64,000 nt of DNA from Auanema rhodensis (lineage: Eukaryota; Nematoda; Chromadorea; Rhabditida; Rhabditidae): the NCBI GenBank assembly GCA_964057225.1, contig OZ059897.1, positions 17,794,001-17,858,000 of the forward strand, read 5' to 3'. This document shows positions 63,886 through 64,000 of the stretch, in pieces. Within the stretch, counting starts at the first letter, position 1. Each line of letters begins with the position of its first letter. Under the pieces are notes generated by a model that saw only the letters and a list, made by a program, of their open reading frames with translations, had not been told where the DNA came from and did no database searches. The position numbers and the translations under genes were made by a program.

Positions 63886-64000
63886 TAGTTATAATCGTTT
63901 GAAAAATGATGCATTAGTGTATGTTGAGTTTCCATGTACACTCAACATTGCTTCCAAAAACATTTTGACAAAAATTTTTTCGAAAAATTTCAAGATAATT
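63886..64000. repeat. Partial unit 183, cut by the window end
   Basis: The first 115 bp of a unit with A at offset 8 and CAAGATAATT at 106-115. That allele is otherwise seen in the GAACATATATC lineage (50195, 56162, 60374) and in the left-hand TTCAGC units. The array evidently continues past the window. Confidence 0.9.

Larger units (their letters stand above)
1..64000. repeat. 351-bp satellite array, 182 full head-to-tail units plus a partial unit
   Basis: Every stretch of the window is a copy of one 351-bp unit in the same orientation. The unit opening TAGTTAT recurs at 1, 352, 703 and so on to 63886. The arithmetic closes exactly: 182 x 351 plus three single-base insertions puts the last unit start at 63886. 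Neighbouring units differ at a handful of positions; for example units 50 and 51 differ at about eight sites. No unique DNA, mobile element or orientation switch interrupts the array. Such arrays typically form centromeric or pericentromeric heterochromatin in eukaryotes; that role is inferred here, not shown. The family is not one I can name. G+C is about 31%, and each unit keeps about 12 CpG sites, which argues against heavy CpG methylation decay. Confidence 0.98.

Noticed and set aside
1-64000. CRISPR array
   Set aside because: The repeats are 351 bp, contiguous and without unique spacers.
1-64000. Long repetitive protein gene (351 is divisible by 3)
   Set aside because: Every frame on both strands has stops within a unit, so no frame runs through the array.
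1-64000. Insertion sequences or transposons
   Set aside because: No interruption, terminal repeat pair, target-site duplication or transposase-like frame is present; the unit frame is continuous.

Overview
The whole window is one block of tandem satellite DNA. A single 351-bp unit is repeated head to tail from the first base to the last: 182 complete units plus 115 bp of a 183rd. I see no protein-coding gene, tRNA, rRNA, transposon, CRISPR array or other unique sequence. Neither edge of the array lies inside the window, so 182 is a minimum copy number. The unit is about 69% A+T (109 G+C in the first 351 bases, counted by hand). Only three length changes occur in 64 kb, all +1 bp: at 17221, in the T-run 61165-61171 and in the T-run 61572-61577.

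A long, homogeneous, gene-free array with higher-order structure is typical of eukaryotic centromeric or pericentromeric heterochromatin. The unit length (about two nucleosomes), the A+T richness and the absence of CpG depletion fit an invertebrate, perhaps an insect. I do not recognise the satellite family, so the species and chromosomal position remain inference.

Units are numbered 1-183 here. Unit n starts at 351(n-1)+1 up to unit 50, then +1 for units 51-175, +2 for unit 176 and +3 from unit 177. Offsets are 1-based from the TAGTTAT that opens each unit. Variation is concentrated at a few offsets (8, 107-118, 136-156, 165, 189-190, 210, 245-247, 275, 297, 311-317, 320-321, 329, 337-340). 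Offsets 12-105 and 195-240 are nearly fixed. Each unit carries two 9-bp hairpins (36-63 and 214-235), a near-perfect A/T palindrome centred on TTCGAA (87-105), a nested dyad of about 59 bp (250-308) and, on the minus strand, a half match to the CENP-B box (169-185).

Layout, using linked variants as unit fingerprints: 1-3433, heterogeneous old-looking units; 3434-7645, a duplicated 6-mer; 7723-11232, mixed units; 11233-16146, a duplicated 7-mer; 16147-17551, mixed units with the first indel; 17552-23167, a duplicated 8-mer, overlapped by a 5-unit duplication (22115-25624); 25625-27379, mixed; 27380-37558, a block duplicated at 18-unit distance with a 6-mer duplicated inside it; 37559-44227, short 2-mer and 3-mer repeats; 44228-60724, 6-mer, 13-mer, 4-mer and 12-unit-spaced repeats nested together; 61076-63885, a right-hand block with two of the three indels; 63886-64000, a cut unit. 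Several units are visible hybrids of two others, as expected from unequal crossing over. The window is therefore best read as a record of repeated local duplication within a satellite, not as a gene system.
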